This document shows positions 1 through 11,394 of a stretch of DNA of 64,000 bases, piece by piece (position 1 is the stretch's first letter; each line of letters starts with the position of its first letter). The translations under genes and the position numbers were made by a program. Source of the DNA: Dimorphilus gyrociliatus (lineage: Eukaryota; Annelida; Polychaeta; Dinophilidae); contig CAJFCJ010000008.1 in NCBI GenBank assembly GCA_904063045.1, forward strand, positions 1,054,001 through 1,118,000, written 5' to 3'. Below the pieces are notes generated by a model, which was not told the origin of the DNA, made no database searches, and worked only from the letters and a program-made list of their open reading frames with translations.

Positions 1-576
1 AAACCTTTCAGCATTGCCTTTCAGATCTAGACAAGTTCCCCAATGTGATCGACCTTGACTTTCACTTTTACGAATTTATATAAATGTATTTTTTATACAG
101 ATAAACGTTTATTTTCTAAGGAATTTAAAATGACTTTAATAATTACGAATTCGAAAATAATTATATAAAGTTTCCTGTTCCGTTTAAAGTTGGTTAACGA
201 TTTCGAAAATTTTGCCGGGAAAAACATTCGAAACAGAGATTGAGTGCATGAATATCATTCTGAATACCATTATCTATCAAACCAATATAGAGGTAACTTT
301 TCGACAATTTATCTTTACTTACAGCGGTTTTTTATCGAAAAGATTTCGTTAAACATATTTAAAAAAAGTGTAGCACGCACATTTCAGAGTGTAATTTTAA
401 GATTAGATATAAATTATGTCAATTTTTTTTTGACAGATCGGAGCCTAAGTGCTCAAGCCTTACATTAATATAAAAAATAACTTCGACTACGACACCTAGG
501 GGCGATATAAATAACGTCACTGGCATTGTCAGAATAACAGTTTCAGACTGATTCTGAAATCCAGTAACGAAATAAC
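1..576. other. 5' flank of DHCR24, no gene seen
   Basis: AT-rich sequence with no supportable exon. The last part is the transcribed leader of the next gene. It contains an inverted repeat TTTCAG-7 nt-CTGAAA at 541-559, just before the start codon. Positions 529-582 recur without change at 3088-3141. Confidence 0.6.
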
Positions 577-2426
577 ATGTCTCTTCTAACAATCTTTGAA
601 AATCCTTGGCTGACTGTTTTACTTCCTGTGGCACTATCCGCTACATGGTTAAGATACAAGGGCTTAGATTACATTTTATATAATTATAGATGGGTATTTG
701 TATGCACTTTCTTAATGCCTGCTTCCTTAATATATAATGTAGTTTGGTATGTGAGAAGTTGGATCATCTTCAAAATGAATAGCGCTCCTCACAAACATGT
801 AGAAAAGGTAAAACATGTTCAAAAACAAGTGAAATCATGGAATGAAAAAGGAAGACAAGGACAAATGTGTACAGCTCGACCAGGCTGGATGGCAGTTTGC
901 TTAAGAGAAGGAAAGTATAAGAAAACTTTACAAAATATCGATGTTAACTTAATGGATGTTATTGAAGTAGATGCCGAAAAACAGGTATGTTCCAAGATGA
1001 TTGTACTTTCTAATCTAAATCTCATTTGAATTATCAACAGATCGTACGAGTTGAGCCATTGGCTACCATGGGTCAAGTATCAGCAACTTTAATACCTATG
1101 GGTTGGACTTTGCCTATAGTACCAGAATTAGACGATTTAACGGTTGGGGGTCTCATCATGGGCGTTGGTATCGAATCTTCTTCACACAAGCACGGGTTAA
1201 TGCAACATGTTTGCGAGGCTTTAGAAGTTGTATTGGCTGACGGAAGCGTTGTAAAGTGCAATAAAGTTAATATTTTTTATTGATATCTCATAAATAGCTA
1301 TAATATTCACTTTTCTAAATATCTATCTTTCTCTATCACAACAGAAAGACAATCCCGATTTGTTCTATTCGCTATTTTGGTCACATGGTACACTTGGTTT
1401 TCTAGTTTCGGCCGATATTCGAATTGTTCCTGCAAAGAAATTTGTCAAATTATCCTACAAACCTGTACATACATTTTCTGAAGTTGTTACAGAATTCGAA
1501 CAAAGTACATTAAAGAAAACTGGAAATGATTTCGTTGAAGGATTGATGTATTCAAAGAACGAAGCTGTAATTATGACTGGTATCATGACTGACGAAGCTG
1601 AACCTGATAAGGTGATAATTTGCATTCTATTAATTTCAAAGAGATTCTCAGTCTTTTCTTTCATTTGTAGGTAAATGTAATAAGTCGACACTACAAACCA
1701 TGGTTCTTCAAGCATGTAGAGACATTTTTACAACGTGGTGAAGATTACGAATATATACCATTAAGAGATTATTATCACAGACATACAAGAAGTATTTTCT
1801 GGCAACTGCAAGATATAGTTCCTTTTGGGAATAACTTTGTTTTTAGGGTATTATTTGGTTGGTTGATGCCACCTAAAATTTCACTTTTAAAGCTCACACA
1901 AGGAGAAACTATAAAGAGAATGTATGAAAAACATCAAATAATTCAAGATTTTGTTGTTCCCCTTGATACACTGAGCAAATCATTATTGAAATTCCACGAT
2001 GAGCTTGAGGTAACACATAATAAAATATAGTTAATCATTGTGATAAAAGTATGCCTTTGTCATATATATGTATAAATATATATACATTTTTTTCAGATGT
2101 ATCCAATTTTTTTGTGTCCCTTTAAGTTACCAAAGACTCCTGGTTTCTTAAGATGTTCAAAAGAAGATGAAATATTTGTTGATGTTGGCACCTATGGCAG
2201 CCCAAAAGCACAGCACTACCATGCATACGATACAACAAGAAGACTTGAAAAGTTCGTTCTTAGTGTGAAAGGAATACAAATGCTTTATGCAGATTCTTAT
2301 TTAACACAGGAAGAGTTTAGACAAATGTTTGACCACTCTCTCTATGATAAAATGAGAGCAAAACTCAATTGTTCTGACGCTTTTCCTGAAATCTACGACA
2401 AGGTTAATAGATCAGCAAGAGATTGA
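577..2426 (+). CDS. DHCR24: Delta(24)-sterol reductase (DHCR24/seladin-1)
   Basis: FAD-dependent enzyme of the ER membrane that reduces the C24-C25 double bond of sterol side chains (desmosterol to cholesterol in vertebrates). Five exons: 577-984, 1041-1265, 1345-1611, 1671-2009, 2097-2426. All junctions are phase 0 and give 522 residues, against about 516 in human. The N-terminus has a hydrophobic anchor (residues about 10-60). Seen in the sequence: TARPGWMAV, the FAD-domain stretch [14 protein letters not shown] then [40 protein letters not shown], and a C-terminus like family members (FPEIYDK). Start chosen at the first ATG, matching the family N-terminus. The second intron uses a weak GTTAAT donor. 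A decayed copy of the 5' end lies 0.6 kb downstream. Confidence 0.96.
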
Positions 2427-3016
2427 TTAAACCTAATAATGATGTAACATTTTAATAACGGAGACTAAATACATTTCCCATTTTTCTCGTAATATAAATT
2501 TTTATTTGATCTCTTTTACGAAAAGTACAGCAAAAAATTTTTATGGACTTTTGTGTTTTCTCATTTTTATTAATAAGAGATAAGTTAAACAGATATCAAT
2601 ATCTGTAAATAGAAAGATAACAGTTGCTTTTTCCCGTATGTAGTTCAATTATGTAATGTTTAGAAAATAGATTCAATTAATAAGTTTATTAGTATTAAAA
2701 TTAACTAATATCATTATCATTAATTTATTTCAAGTGCAAATTATCCAATCCAAGATATTATAATGTTCATTTGCTGATTGATATATGTTTTAAGTGATTT
2801 TTGCAGGTATAGATATTAAGAAACAGAAGAAATGAGTATGTCAATGATACTTGTTTGCACCTATTGGCTTTGTGATTTGTCTGCTAAGAGCATTTTTTTC
2901 TTATTTTTAAATAGCTAATTCTGACAAACATCTTTATTAATACAACTGTAATATTTCAGTCCAAAATATAGGATTTTATTAGAGTTAAGCAAAGTGGGCG
3001 GTGCCTACATACTTTT
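2427..3016. other. Intergenic, 3' flank of DHCR24
   Basis: AT-rich, no exon seen. It probably holds the DHCR24 3' UTR, with no clear AATAAA close to the stop. Confidence 0.5.
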
Positions 3017-3345
3017 GCATAACATTAACCTAAAAACTGCTGTAACAACGATATCCGGGGGCCGTTTTAATAAGGTCACAGGAAAAATCAGAATAACAGT
3101 TTCAGACTGATTCTGAAATCCAGTAACGAAATAACATGTCTTTTCTGGCAGTCTTTGAAAATCCTTGGCTAACTGTTTTACTCTCTGTATTGCAATCAAC
3201 TACTCGGTCAATGATACAAGAACCTAAAATATATTATATTTAATTATAGGTGGATATTTGTATTCACTTTCTCAATACTTTTTTAGTATGTAACGTAATT
3301 TGGTATATTGAGAAGTTGAGTCGTCCTTAAGTGAATAATGCTGTT
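3017..3345 (+). pseudogene. Decayed 5' fragment of DHCR24 (leader plus start of exon 1)
   Basis: Aligns with the leader and first ~220 coding bases of the intact gene (about 466-790). Homology begins in the leader and fades near 3345. The ATG at 3136 opens a frame with the parental [10 protein letters not shown] stretch, then hits a frameshift and an in-frame stop after about 36 codons, so no reductase is made. No FAD domain follows. A 54-base block around the start codon (3088-3141) is identical to the parent, while flanks on both sides have diverged clearly. It is a partial direct duplication; the leader identity argues for gene conversion or constraint. It could alternatively be a transcribed relic. 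Confidence 0.85.
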
Positions 3346-3965
3346 AATAAAGTTTTAACTTAAACTTTTGTTAGGCTTAAGTGTTTTTATTATTATTAAT
3401 AGGTCACTTGAACAAATGTCAAGACCAAAAAACGAATAATGTCAGCATCTTTGTTATACATTAGTTTGACTGTCCTACACTTATTAACGAAGCCCTTTAA
3501 GCTTTTACTTCACTCTACATGTTATATATGAAGTTTTATTCATTTTTACCAAATATTTTTCACATGTTTTTCTGTTTTTCACATTTTTTGATAATTCCTA
3601 TGAATTTGGTTAATTAATTAATGGATATTCTTTTGAAAAAAAGATTAAATTTAAAAATAGAGGAATAAAAATAAATTTCAAGGAGCAATATATTCAAGTA
3701 TATCGTTTTAATATTTTTTCTATGCTATTTTTCCATAATTGGCATAAAATCCTGTTGAATAATATAAGCTTTCAGTTATTTCATACTCTATGACTTTGCT
3801 ATTCAGAATACCTCTAGTCTTATCAGAAACAATTTATTATATTGTTATTATAGTCAAAATGGCCGCTTTTAATAAATCTATGAACCGACATTTTGATTAT
3901 ATACTTTTATATACTCTTTTTTGACGTCTGACGCAAGGATTTCCTTACTAAGTAATTCGTCTGCT
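3346..3965. promoter_or_regulatory. Intergenic and putative ATP5IF1 promoter with YY1-like site
   Basis: AT-rich with no exon. An AAAATGGCCGC motif at about 3857-3867 sits some 100 bp before the ATP5IF1 start codon. It resembles the YY1 binding core, and similar motifs occur near other starts in this window. The regulatory role is inferred. Confidence 0.35.
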
Positions 3966-4676
3966 ATGGCGTTCGCTTTAAGAAATTGTTTATCGCAATT
4001 ACCAAAAAACTTGGGCTTTGTAAGGTTAGCATGGGTAAACTTTAAGTCAGAATATTAGTTAATAAACGAATAGAATAAAGCATCCATTAAACCGCTTTTC
4101 CAGGGATATTTGAATATAATATTCTACTGTTTTTTAATTTGTATTACTTGACCTTGCCTTGAGTAAGCATTTTTTTTCTTGCAGCCAAGTTCGTTTTATG
4201 TCCGGAGAATGGGGATCTGGAAGTGGAAGGGTAAACAATTGATTTTTTAATAGTAAGTGATGATCTCATTAATAAATTCTAAAGGGTGGAGGCGGTGGTG
4301 GTTCTGTTAGAGATGCCGGTGGATCTTTTGGAAAAATGGAAGCAGCTCATGAAGAGCAATACTTTCGTAAAATGGTACGTTTTTAAAATTTTATAAATGC
4401 TCTTTCAAATTTCTAATCCTTATTAAATTTTTCAACATTATAGCAACAAGAACAATTAAAAGCCATTCAAGCTTCACTTCATGAAGAAATTGAATTCAGC
4501 GAGAAGCAAATTTCTGAATTACAGGTGCAAAGTTGTTTTGAATTCATAGTATTCTTAAGATAAAACTGTTGAATTGTTCAAATTTGAATTTTTTTTAAAT
4601 TGATTATTTGCAGGAAGAAATCGCTAGACATAAAAAGAAGTTGTCTAAACTAAAGGATTTGAAGAAAGACCACTAA
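3966..4676 (+). CDS. ATP5IF1: Mitochondrial ATP synthase inhibitor factor 1 (IF1)
   Basis: Small basic protein of the mitochondrial matrix that blocks reverse (hydrolytic) action of F1Fo ATP synthase when the membrane potential falls. Five small exons: 3966-4024, 4185-4230, 4285-4374, 4444-4524, 4614-4676, giving 112 residues against about 106 in human. The N-terminus is a likely targeting peptide (Arg/Leu/Ser rich, no acid up to residue ~25). A glycine run precedes the inhibitory segment ([20 protein letters not shown]), the hallmark of the family. A charged antiparallel coiled coil (HEEEI-like, then EEIARHKKK) ends the protein. Intron 1 uses a GTTAGC donor, chosen because only it keeps frame. 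Convergent with ELP4, with 95 bp between stop codons. Confidence 0.93.
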
Positions 4677-4771
4677 AAACCCTGGTTTATAAATTCTGTA
4701 TTTCATTTATAGTGTAGTACGTTTAAAGTAAACGTGTGAACTCGAAAATATGGCTACTTGATAAATGTTTG

Positions 4772-5791
4772 TCAAAATTCCAATTTTTTCTTTTGGGATA
4801 CCATATCGGATTCTTCTTTTCCCCTAGAAGCATTTTCTCCTAAATCAGGAGGTAGATGCATACGTTCAACAACAAATTTAGTTCGACGCTGTTTAAATGC
4901 CCAATCTGACGTATCAGGTTGGGGAGTGTGCAAAGAATACGGTGAGCGGGATTTTCGAAGTCTTAAGCAACCATGATAGTCTGCAAGGCCAGCAACTTTT
5001 TTGTCCTTCCGAACAGCATTTAGTTCTAAAGCAAAATCGACAAAGTTTCGAATAGAGTTGCTGTCATCTTCATATATATGCATAGGAATTGTTAGTAGAA
5101 TTGATGTTGGTTTTCCTCTGATAGCATTTCTTAATTTCAAAAGAAATTTGCAAATGTCAATTGAACATAAATTACCCCAAAAAGGGCGCGCAAAGCGTCT
5201 AATAAGTACTCTTGAGGCATTTTCTGAAGGAGTTTCTATGAGTTTTATTAATCGTTCGATCAGAGTGGTTGCTTTATCATCGTCTATAACATCGGAAAAG
5301 TCAACTGCTTCTAAATTTGGCTTTAATTCTCCCGTAATATCCATAGTTTCCGACAAATCATAATAATTTCCAAATCTGGTAGGGCGGTCAACAAATTTAC
5401 CTCCTCCCTTTTGTGAATTTTCATAACGCCATGCAATCTTTAGGTCGGGTTTTGAGTTTTTGTCTTCTTTTACATCAGCTTCGGTATTTGTTTCAATAAT
5501 TGATGGTAACTTTGATAAAATCTCCGAAGGTTTTTCTATGGTATCAGCGATTATCACACGGTGCTGGTTAACAACCCCTTCAGCAATAAAGTATCTTTCT
5601 ATTACATCACCATAGCAGGTAGTTTCATCTTCTTCAACTAATAGAATAGTTCCCAGTGGTAAACCGCCTCCTATTATTGAGTCTATACCGGGAACACCGG
5701 TTGATATTAATAAAGAGTCATTGTACAAAGATCTTTTGGCGCCTTTTATTTGACGAACTGGTCCTCGTCGTTGAAAAGACGTGCTCTGCAT
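4772..5791 (-). CDS. ELP4: Elongator complex protein 4 (ELP4, PAXNEB family)
   Basis: Subunit of the Elp4/5/6 RecA-like ring of Elongator, which modifies wobble uridines in tRNA anticodons. One uninterrupted exon of 339 residues, unusual beside its multi-exon neighbours and shorter than human (about 424). Family features seen: the N-terminal TSFQRRGP motif directly after the start Met, a RecA-like opening (STGVPGIDSIIGGGLPLGT, then LLVEEDE), KIAWRY in the middle, and the C-terminal ERMHLPPDLGE. The degenerate Walker A is normal for this family. The middle linker is shortened. A TTTCAG 30 bases before the ATG looks like a 3' splice site, so a 5' UTR intron (or trans-splice site) is possible. 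Confidence 0.93.
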   Translation of the reverse strand: MQSTSFQRRGPVRQIKGAKRSLYNDSLLISTGVPGIDSIIGGGLPLGTILLVEEDETTCYGDVIERYFIAEGVVNQHRVIIADTIEKPSEILSKLPSIIETNTEADVKEDKNSKPDLKIAWRYENSQKGGGKFVDRPTRFGNYYDLSETMDITGELKPNLEAVDFSDVIDDDKATTLIERLIKLIETPSENASRVLIRRFARPFWGNLCSIDICKFLLKLRNAIRGKPTSILLTIPMHIYEDDSNSIRNFVDFALELNAVRKDKKVAGLADYHGCLRLRKSRSPYSLHTPQPDTSDWAFKQRRTKFVVERMHLPPDLGENASRGKEESDMVSQKKKLEF

Positions 5792-6248
5792 ACTCTTATT
5801 ATCGCTCTTTTCCTGAAACCTATTCTAAGAATAGCTGATAGTGAACAGTTATAAGAAACTTAGGCGAAACAAGTTTTTCAACTTACTGTGAAATTTGTTG
5901 TGCCGTGAGAGTAGATTTTAAAGAGAATTAGACTAATATTTCTCGTCTAATAGTTGATAGAGAAGTAGGCCTAATACTTCAATACCAGTTTTTGGCACGG
6001 TTCTAGTGAAATATTCTCTTGATATGTTGCATGAGAATTTCCAAAGATCTATGTTGAATTGAGATAGAATATAAGTAGTACAAGTTGTATACTTTAAGGA
6101 CAAGTACAAGAATATTAAATAACTTTTCCTGCAGTTGTGAGTATTTATAGTCCTCTGGCTAAAATATTCATAGTTTTAATTGGACTGTAATGTATAACTG
6201 ATTTCAAAGTCATTGTTCATTATAGGCCATATAAAAGCTTGATTCAAA
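5792..6248. promoter_or_regulatory. Divergent spacer between ELP4 (-) and COQ8 (+)
   Basis: A 457-bp gap between two start codons on opposite strands, so both promoters must lie here or in adjoining 5' UTR exons. No clear TATA or other motif stands out. Confidence 0.5.
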
Positions 6249-8610
6249 ATGTCCCGTTGGGAGGATTTGTACATTTTGTTACGTAGTATGAGAATGGTAG
6301 CAAAGTGTGCATCTGATGAAATTCAAAGGAAAACCTCTCAAAATTGGATGAACTCTTCAATTAGAGTCTCTCTAACAAAAAATTTCTCAAAAGTTGAGGA
6401 TAATATAAATAGTACGATATTCGAAGATAAATTCAAGGTTAATAAGTTAATAAGCTTTTCATTTCAACTCTCTAAAAGACCGTTTCTCTAAAGAATCCTA
6501 TAGATGTCATGAATTCGAATCTTGACTATGCTAAGAAGGCAACGGAAAATATTCGCTATAAAATTAAAAGCAGACTCCCTGCTGATATTGCGCCAAGCTT
6601 TTTAAAAGAAGAGCTACCAGAGGCAGTAATTGTTCAAAATAGTTTGGGCAAAGAAAAAACTGATAGTTCGAGCGAAACAATACCTGAAGATGCTAAAGCT
6701 AATAAGGACGTAAAATTTTCGAGGATGTCTCATAGATATCCACCATCTAAGATTCCTGAGTTTCTAAAGAAAGATCTTCCTTATAGTATACTGGTTGAAA
6801 CGGGTTTGGTTGACGAAACAGAGGAAGAATACAGAAAGAGAACAGCTCAACCTCCTCCACCGACAAAGTCTAATAAAAATTTAACTCCTAGGCAAAAATA
6901 TGAAGCTGCACGTGAGAACAAAAAACCCAAAGTTTTACAGGGAGTAAGTATTTAATCAACACTTTTTGTATTTCTCTTTTGTGCATTCGGACACCCATTA
7001 AGCATGTTTCGTTAAGTTGCTCTAAAACCATTTAATTTTTTTTAGCTTAGTGATAAATCAAAGGAAAGAAAAGTTCCTGGAACCCGCATAGGTCGGATGG
7101 CATCCTTTGGAAGTATGTTCTTTAACATCATTATTAAGCTTAGTTTAATTGATAAATTTATATAAAAAAGTATTTTATGAACTATTTCAGGTTTAGGTGC
7201 CGGATTAGCTTTTGGTGCTGCCTCGGAGGTATTTAAAAGAAGCGTTGGTTTAGGTAAAACAAAGAATAGTGGTAAGATTGAATGATTAATATTAGATTAA
7301 TATTAGAACAATTTAGTAACCTTGAATTACTATAGGCAATGAATCCTTGCTTAAGGAAAATCCTTTCTTATCTGATGCCAATATGGAGAGAATAGTCAAT
7401 ACATTATGTCGTGTTCGTGGAGCCGCCTTAAAACTTGGTCAAATGCTTAGTATTCAAGGTATTAGTTTTAAAAATAAATAATAGATAAATTATAAACTTT
7501 TACATTTCTGTAAATATATATTCTTCAGATGCTTCGTTGATGAGTCCACAATTACAGCTTGTCATGGAAAGAGTTCGCCAGAGTGCCGATTTTATGCCAA
7601 AATATCAATTAGAAAAAGTTATCAGAGAAGAGCTGGGATCTAACTGGAGAGAAAAATTTCAGTCGTTCGATGATAAACCATTTGCAGCTGCTTCAATTGG
7701 CCAAGTTCATAGAGGGACAACTCTAGATGGGAAAGAAGTTGCGGTAAAAATTCAATATCCCGGAGTGTCTTCTTCTATAGACTCTGATATAGAGAATTTG
7801 CTAGGAATTTTAAAGTACTGGAAAATATTACCGGATGCCTTATACGTGGACAGAGTTGTTGACGTAGCCAGAAAAGAATTAAAATGGGAATGCGATTATA
7901 CTAGAGAAGCAGAATGCTCGGAAAGATATAGGAAATTATTAGAGAATGATGATGTTTTCTACGTACCAAAAGTTTTTAAAGACTTGAGTTCAGGAAAAAT
8001 TCTAACAACTGAACTCGTTGAAGGAGTTTCTGTAGATAAAGTAATAAATGAAAATCAGGATACAAGAAATGCTGTTAGTAGAAATCTTCTGAGATTATGT
8101 CTACGAGAGCTATTTGACTGGAATTTTATGCAAACTGATCCGAATTGGTCAAATTTTCTATATGATTCAAAAACTGGCTTGATATCTCTAATAGATTTCG
8201 GAGCGACTAGAGAATATAACAAAAAATTTGTAGACATCTATATCAAAATTATTCGAGCAGCAGCGGACAAGGATCGAGAACAAATATTAAAGCATTCTGT
8301 AGATTTAGGATTTCTAACTGGACTAGAAAGTAAAGTAATGCAGAAAGCCCATTGCGATGCAGTTTTGATTTTAGGAGAAGCTTTTGCAACTGACAAAGAA
8401 TTCAACTTTGGAAACCAATCAACCGCCAAGAGAATACATGAAATTATTCCTGTTATGTTAAAACATAGATTAACTCCTCCTCCAGAGGAGACTTACTCTT
8501 TACATAGAAAAATGTCAGGCTGTTTTCAGCTCTGTTCAAAGCTTTCCGCAAACATCGAATGCAAATCTTTATTTTTCGACGTATGGGATAAGTACAGATT
8601 TGACGAATAA
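6249..8610 (+). CDS. COQ8A: Atypical UbiB kinase-like protein COQ8 (ADCK3/4)
   Basis: Mitochondrial inner-membrane ATPase/kinase-like protein needed for coenzyme Q synthesis. Six exons: 6249-6437, 6494-6943, 7046-7112, 7191-7271, 7336-7458, 7529-8610, 663 residues (human COQ8A about 647). Exon 2 encodes a low-conservation linker. UbiB hallmarks are all present: [12 protein letters not shown], the KxGQ motif (KLGQ, about residues 295-298), the alanine loop AAAS in place of a glycine-rich loop (about 356-359), the VAVKIQYPG lysine, [18 protein letters not shown] in place of the HRD loop, and DFGATREY. The C-terminus [15 protein letters not shown] matches the family. It cannot be told from sequence whether it is the A or B paralogue; invertebrates normally have one. 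Divergent from ELP4. Confidence 0.95.
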
Positions 8611-9120
8611 ACAAAATACAAATTAATATCTAATCTGTAGAAAAAAAAAGAACAAATGTTTTCTCTTCTCTAATTGGACCAATTAAGCTGTTTAAGCCAA
8701 AAACCATCAAACTGTTAAGTATTATAACTATGTGAAAATAATAGAATTAATTTAATACTAGCTGTAAATAATTTGTAAGAATCAGCCCATGCTGTAACTC
8801 GAACTTCTCGTTTCAATGCTAACTGAACAACTGATTTCTTTCTGCTCTTTATAAACAAGATCTAGCGATCAATTTCTCTCGAAAAAAGTATATTCAAGAT
8901 ATATAACAATATATTACTGTAGATAAATTTTAAAGGTATGGGCCTATCCCTTACCCCTACGAAAAAAGCTGTTAAAATTTCAGGCTTATATTATTGGGCC
9001 TATAGTATCAACAGGTAAAGAGTTTTCACAATATAAGATTGGAATAGCCGTATCAAGCGGCTCACGTTTTTTTACCCTCTTCAGATCATTCGTTATTTTC
9101 TCTAAAATATATTTTTTATT
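8611..9120. other. Intergenic, COQ8 3' flank and sHSP promoter
   Basis: AT-rich, no exon. I looked for alternating nGAAn heat-shock elements and found no convincing array. Confidence 0.45.
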
Positions 9121-9804
9121 ATGAGAAAAGGTAAATTCTTAAGCGAAGTTCAACATGAATTAGAAAAACAAAGACAGGCTTGGGGATCCGAAATAAAGAG
9201 ATTAACAGAAGGTGTGACACCGGATAATCAAGAGTCTTCAAAAACTACGTCGCTTATTGACCAATCCTCCGGTAAGCCTGTTTTTAAAGCATTCTTCGAT
9301 GTAAGGGAATTTGATAGAAAGGATATTAATGTCAGAATTGATCACCTCATCAATAAAGTTGTTGTAAAAGCAACTAAAAAGATGGGGGTTTTGACAAGAA
9401 CTTTAACGCAAAAGGCCAATTTACCAAGGTTTTCTGATAATCGAAAATTATCTAAAAAAATTGGTCCTGATGGAATTCTTGAAGTCTCTGTACCTTTATT
9501 ATATTATTTTCCACCTGAAAATGAACCAAAATCGTACGTTTATCGAGTTGATAAGCAGACAGAAAATGGTAAGAAATGCCTTGAAATTGTTGTCAATACT
9601 GGTGAAGGAATAAATCCAGAAGATGTGGACGTTCAAGTTGTCGACGATAATGAGCTAATAATTAGTGGCGAGTCAACAAACGGTGGAAAAAACTTGAGAA
9701 AAAAATACTATCTCCCACAAGGCTGTAGTGTTGATGACATTAGCGCCGAAATTATAGATAAGGATCACGTAACTATTTATATACCTATATATGATAAAAG
9801 ATAG
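9121..9804 (+). CDS. Small heat-shock protein with two alpha-crystallin domains
   Basis: Single-exon, 227 residues. sHSPs are ATP-independent holdases that bind unfolding proteins. Two HSP20-type domains are visible. The first (about 50-126) runs from VFKAFFDVREFDRKDINVRI to ILEVSVPLLYY. The second (about 145-227) runs from KCLEIVVNTGEGINPEDVDV through LIISGES to HVTIYIPI. Each has the A-x-x-x-n-G-x-L-like sheet pattern; GPDGILEVSVP in domain 1 is the classic motif, while domain 2 has DHVTIYIPI. The N-terminal ~45 residues are a charged helix (VQHELEKQRQAW). There is no C-terminal IxI tail; the chain stops at the end of domain 2. Two-domain sHSPs are known from flatworms. An AAAAGGTAAA string at the fourth codon resembles a splice donor, but the unspliced frame is intact. 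Confidence 0.85.
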   Translation: MRKGKFLSEVQHELEKQRQAWGSEIKRLTEGVTPDNQESSKTTSLIDQSSGKPVFKAFFDVREFDRKDINVRIDHLINKVVVKATKKMGVLTRTLTQKANLPRFSDNRKLSKKIGPDGILEVSVPLLYYFPPENEPKSYVYRVDKQTENGKKCLEIVVNTGEGINPEDVDVQVVDDNELIISGESTNGGKNLRKKYYLPQGCSVDDISAEIIDKDHVTIYIPIYDKR

Positions 9805-11394
9805 AAGAATACCAATCGATCATTTCCTCTATTGACGATGTAAAACTAAAACTATTTAAAGTCTCGTTCACTTATGTATATGAGATTTTTCTACCTTTTG
9901 TGCTCTTATTTGCAAAAGTCAACTTTTACATATTTTATTTGATATTTACTTTTTGTTAATAAGCCTACGTTAAACAACAGCAAAAAAAAACAAGGTCGCT
10001 ATAACTATAACAACCAGCAAAGATAATAATAATCATAACAATAATAATAATACTAAAGATGACGAAAAGACGTTTATACCGTATTCTTCCTCAGAAAATT
10101 TTAAGTTATAGCCGTGGCTTTACTTAATAAAAGAGATAAAAAGGATATCTATTGGTCTTTTACTATTGTTGTTTACATATGTAATTTTTTGAATAAAATA
10201 CACAAAGAAAGCGTTGCTTAACTTTTAAATTATTTAATATTTTAGTATGTTTCTTCTTTAGTAGTACTTTATTACGTATGTAAATAGTAAGATTAAATGT
10301 AAATATTATGAAATCCTCCTCATAAGAAGATAAAAGATCCATATAAAATATATATAATAATAATTGATATTTCTTATATATTTTCATATTAAAAATTGCA
10401 TTTTTATCAAAAGTATAAAAAGAGTGAAAGTTTATCAAAAATAAAACAGGAAAGAATGTAAAAAGAACTATTCAATAGAACATTGTATAACGATAATAAA
10501 TCTTTGTTAAATACTATGGAAATCATATTCATACAATATAATTAGAGAGCAACCACCCACATTGGTAAATTATCTTTTAAAACAACACATTCAATCTCTT
10601 CGTAATGTATATATAAATACAAGCATAAATTTATATAGATTTTTGAATATATTCAATGATTTCCCGCACGTAGAATTGACTATTAAGTGAAATAATATAG
10701 TTTGTTTTTTGTCTTTCATTTTTAAATATGATATCTTTCTAGTTCAGATATCTTTCAGCCAGGAATTTCTTTATAGACCCTCACAGTTGAAAAACGACCT
10801 ATAAGTAATAAAGGAGAGGCTATTGATATGGTAAAAATAAAATGAATAGAACATTTTTGAAAGTAACTTTTAGAGCAAAACTCTTAAAGAATTTTGTTTA
10901 TTGCATAAGTAAATAGCTTTTTCCCTTGTTGTACTCGGAGGATTTTGCTTTTTTTTTTCTTTTTAGGAAAAATCAACATTCCTGAGCAAAATAAACAATA
11001 TACTATTGTATTTATTGTAGTAAATGTAAATAAATAAACAAAGAGTAATACTGTTTAGAAGGAAAAAAATGAATAGTCTATTATAAACGTTATATAGAAA
11101 TCTATTAGGCCATGTATCAAGTTTTGAACTGCTGTTTAGTATTAAAATTCGTAGCTAGATGTCTTGAACTCGATGTATATTTATTAAACAGTAAAAATAT
11201 TATTGTTATTACGATTACTTGAGTACGTACAGAGTCATTTTATATTATAGCTTACAAAAGTTAACTAGTATGACGTCATCACGAAGAAAGAAAATTCTGT
11301 CATTGTTGCTATTGTATTGGAAGCTGACATAGATTTTTGACTCTTCTTTAAAAGAGTCGTAAACAACATAAATAAAGAATAATTTTCTAAGTTT
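9805..11394. other. Intergenic, two 3' flanks
   Basis: 1.6 kb between the sHSP stop and the stop of the minus-strand FN3/laminin-EGF gene. Very AT-rich and homopolymer-rich. One perfect CRE palindrome (TGACGTCA, 11271-11278) lies 120 bp beyond the second stop. A 91-codon frame at 10163-10438 (-) is low-complexity and not believed. Confidence 0.5.

Noticed and set aside
244..468. 74-codon frame before DHCR24
   Set aside because: No motif and overlaps the DHCR24 leader region.
8800..8885. GAA/TTC words upstream of the sHSP tested as heat-shock elements
   Set aside because: Spacing does not give alternating nGAAn units.
10163..10438. 91-codon minus-strand frame
   Set aside because: Phe/Ile/Lys/Tyr low-complexity composition from AT-rich DNA, no motif, no splice partners.
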